NCBI GenBank assembly: GCA_028869615.1
Contig: JAGWRQ010000093.1
Span: 1-7,756, forward strand
Reading direction: 5' to 3'
Length of the DNA stretch: 7,756 bases
Source of the DNA: Candidatus Methylomirabilota bacterium
Lineage (GTDB): Bacteria > Methylomirabilota > Methylomirabilia > Methylomirabilales > Methylomirabilaceae
The notes under the pieces were generated by a model. That model saw only the letters and a program-made list of their open reading frames with translations. It was not told the DNA's origin and did not search any database. The translations under genes were made by a program, and so were the position numbers. Below, one piece after another: positions 6,647-7,756 of this stretch (the first letter of the stretch is position 1; each line of letters opens with the position of its first letter).

Positions 6647-7468
6647 TTATTTCAGCGCCTCTGCCATCAGTTCACCCTGATAGACCAGCCGGACCTCCCC
6701 CTCGAAAAAGACCTCCTGATATTCCGGCCCCTTCCCGGTAAAAGACACAGTCAGCGTCTCGCCACTCCTGACCTTGACCTGTACCGGAGAAGAGACCATT
6801 CCTAATGTAGCCGCCACCAGCGTCGAGGCGACGGTCCCCGTACCACAGGCCAGCGTCTCGTCCTCGACACCGCGTTCATAGGTCCGGATAGCCAGCGTAT
6901 GCCTGTCAAGGACCGTGACAAAATCGACATTGGTTCCCGCCGGTTGAAAGGCCGGATGCAACCTGATGGTGCGTCCCAGCGTTCGGACCGGGACCGCCTC
7001 CAGGTCCGCGCAAAAGAGAACGGCGTGCGGTACCCCTGTATTGATGCTGTGGATCTCGTGCATGTCGCCATCCGCCTCGATCGATTGGTGAAGACGGATC
7101 CCCTGTGGCTGACTGGTCTGAAGCTTCACCCTGGAACCGTCTACCTCAGCTCGGATGATCCCGGCCAACGTTTCAAAAGCCATGTGGGGTCCGGCGATCC
7201 CCAGCATCTCGGCGAACCTGGCCACGCACCGGCCGCCATTGCCGCACATCTCCGCCTCGCTGCCGTCAGCGTTCAAGATTCGCATTCGGAAATCCGCCAC
7301 TGAGGAAGGCTCAACCAGGATCAGCCCATCGGCTCCAACCGAGATCCGCCGCCGGCAGAGCCGCTCGGCCAGCGCTCTGGGCTCGATATCGAGCCGGCCA
7401 CCGCGGTTGTCGATCATGATGAAATCGTTCCCGCTCCCGCTCATCTTCACAAAGCTCAGCTTATTCAT
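6647..7468 (-). CDS. dapF: Diaminopimelate epimerase
   Basis: DapF interconverts LL- and meso-diaminopimelate without a cofactor, using two cysteines as acid and base. Meso-diaminopimelate feeds both LysA and peptidoglycan. The 273-residue product has the usual two-lobed layout. The N-terminal lobe shows KMSGSGNDFIMID (8-20), GADGLILVEPS (45-55) and the first catalytic cysteine C75 in MCGNGGRC (74-81). The C-terminal lobe shows NTGVPHAV (143-150), GTNVDFV (178-184), the binding-site ERGVEDETLACGTG (198-211), and the second catalytic cysteine C208. The ATG at 7468 is 4 nt after a GAGAG, a modest ribosome site. It follows lysA by 51 bp and precedes dapA by 17 bp. Nothing is truncated or missing. 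Confidence 0.97.
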   Translation of the reverse strand: MNKLSFVKMSGSGNDFIMIDNRGGRLDIEPRALAERLCRRRISVGADGLILVEPSSVADFRMRILNADGSEAEMCGNGGRCVARFAEMLGIAGPHMAFETLAGIIRAEVDGSRVKLQTSQPQGIRLHQSIEADGDMHEIHSINTGVPHAVLFCADLEAVPVRTLGRTIRLHPAFQPAGTNVDFVTVLDRHTLAIRTYERGVEDETLACGTGTVASTLVAATLGMVSSPVQVKVRSGETLTVSFTGKGPEYQEVFFEGEVRLVYQGELMAEALK

Positions 7469-7483
7469 ATCGCTCTCTGAACA

Positions 7484-7518
7484 GCTATCAGCTCTCCGCT
7501 CATAGCTGACTGCTATCC
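7484..7518. repeat. Heptamer tandem array, GCT every 7 bp (5 units), between lysA and dapF
   Basis: On the plus strand GCT recurs at 7484, 7491, 7498, 7505 and 7512. The four bases after each GCT vary, with ATCA, ATCC and GACT among them. The array takes up most of the 51-bp spacer and ends next to the lysA stop codon. Period and core match the array at 1450. Confidence 0.72.
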
Positions 7519-7519
7519 A

Positions 7520-7756
7520 TCAAAGATCCGGAGGAAGCCGCTCGCTACGGATCAGATCCTCGTAGCTTTCCCGCTCGCGGATCGTGAAGGTGCGATCGCC
7601 CTTCACCAGGATCTCCGGCGGCCGGGGTCGGCTATTGTAGTTCGATGACATCGTGTGGCCATAGGCGCCGGCGCTCATCACCACCAACAGCTCCCCTGAC
7701 TCAGGGACCGGCATCGACCGGTCCTTGGCCAGAAAATCTCCCGACTCGCAGACAGG
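7520..7756 (-). CDS. lysA: Diaminopimelate decarboxylase, C-terminal end, cut by window edge
   Basis: LysA is a PLP-dependent decarboxylase that turns meso-diaminopimelate into L-lysine, the last step of the pathway. Only 78 residues and the TGA stop are visible; the rest of the roughly 400-residue protein lies beyond the right edge. The visible segment starts with PVCESGDFLAKDR, the LysA/ornithine-decarboxylase family C-terminal motif in which the Cys and Glu reach into the neighbouring subunit's active site. It continues with GELLVVMSAGAYGHTMSSNYNSRPRPPEILV, where the tyrosine of GAYG contacts PLP in this family. The codons before the internal ATG at 7714 continue the motif in frame, so that ATG is not a start. 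Transcription enters the window from this gene. Confidence 0.95.
   Translation of the reverse strand, partial: PVCESGDFLAKDRSMPVPESGELLVVMSAGAYGHTMSSNYNSRPRPPEILVKGDRTFTIRERESYEDLIRSERLPPDL

Noticed and set aside
7520..7714. Small stand-alone gene of 64 codons
   Set aside because: The frame stays open upstream of the ATG to the window edge and encodes the conserved CESGD motif, so it is the end of lysA.

Overview
The window is a densely packed stretch of a GC-rich bacterial chromosome in which every recognisable gene lies on the minus strand. Transcription therefore runs from high to low coordinates: lysA (C-terminal end only) - dapF - dapA - dapB - an FAH-family enzyme gene - dapL - folK - a deoxynucleoside kinase gene - panB - panC (N-terminal half only). 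No RNA gene, transposase, CRISPR array, phage gene or plus-strand gene can be supported. The host cannot be fixed from sequence alone. A DapL-type lysine operon, the GC content and the intergenic repeats would suit candidate phylum NC10 (Methylomirabilota), Desulfobacterota or Nitrospirota. That placement is inference.

The right two thirds (about 2744-7756) is a lysine and meso-diaminopimelate operon. DapA condenses pyruvate with aspartate semialdehyde, DapB reduces the product to tetrahydrodipicolinate, DapL transaminates this directly to LL-diaminopimelate, DapF epimerises it to the meso form, and LysA decarboxylates that to lysine. With DapL present, no succinylase or acetylase genes are needed, and none is seen. 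A fumarylacetoacetate-hydrolase-family gene of unknown substrate sits between dapB and dapL.

The left third (1-2683) holds cofactor and nucleotide genes: folK (folate), a deoxynucleoside kinase (dNTP salvage), and panB and panC (pantothenate). PanB uses 5,10-methylenetetrahydrofolate, so folK and panB are metabolically linked. panB ends 6 bp before panC begins. No panD is visible.

The most unusual feature is in the spacers. Three gene junctions carry short arrays with GCT repeated every 7 bp, two others carry arrays of a different heptamer (TAGGGTA-like), and one carries a 90-bp inverted-repeat element with GTCATTGCGAG ends. Six of the nine junctions are thus occupied by small repeats, while the coding sequences look intact. 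No convincing promoter or intrinsic terminator was found. I see no evidence of a wholly new system. The FAH gene and the heptamer repeats are the items most worth following up.
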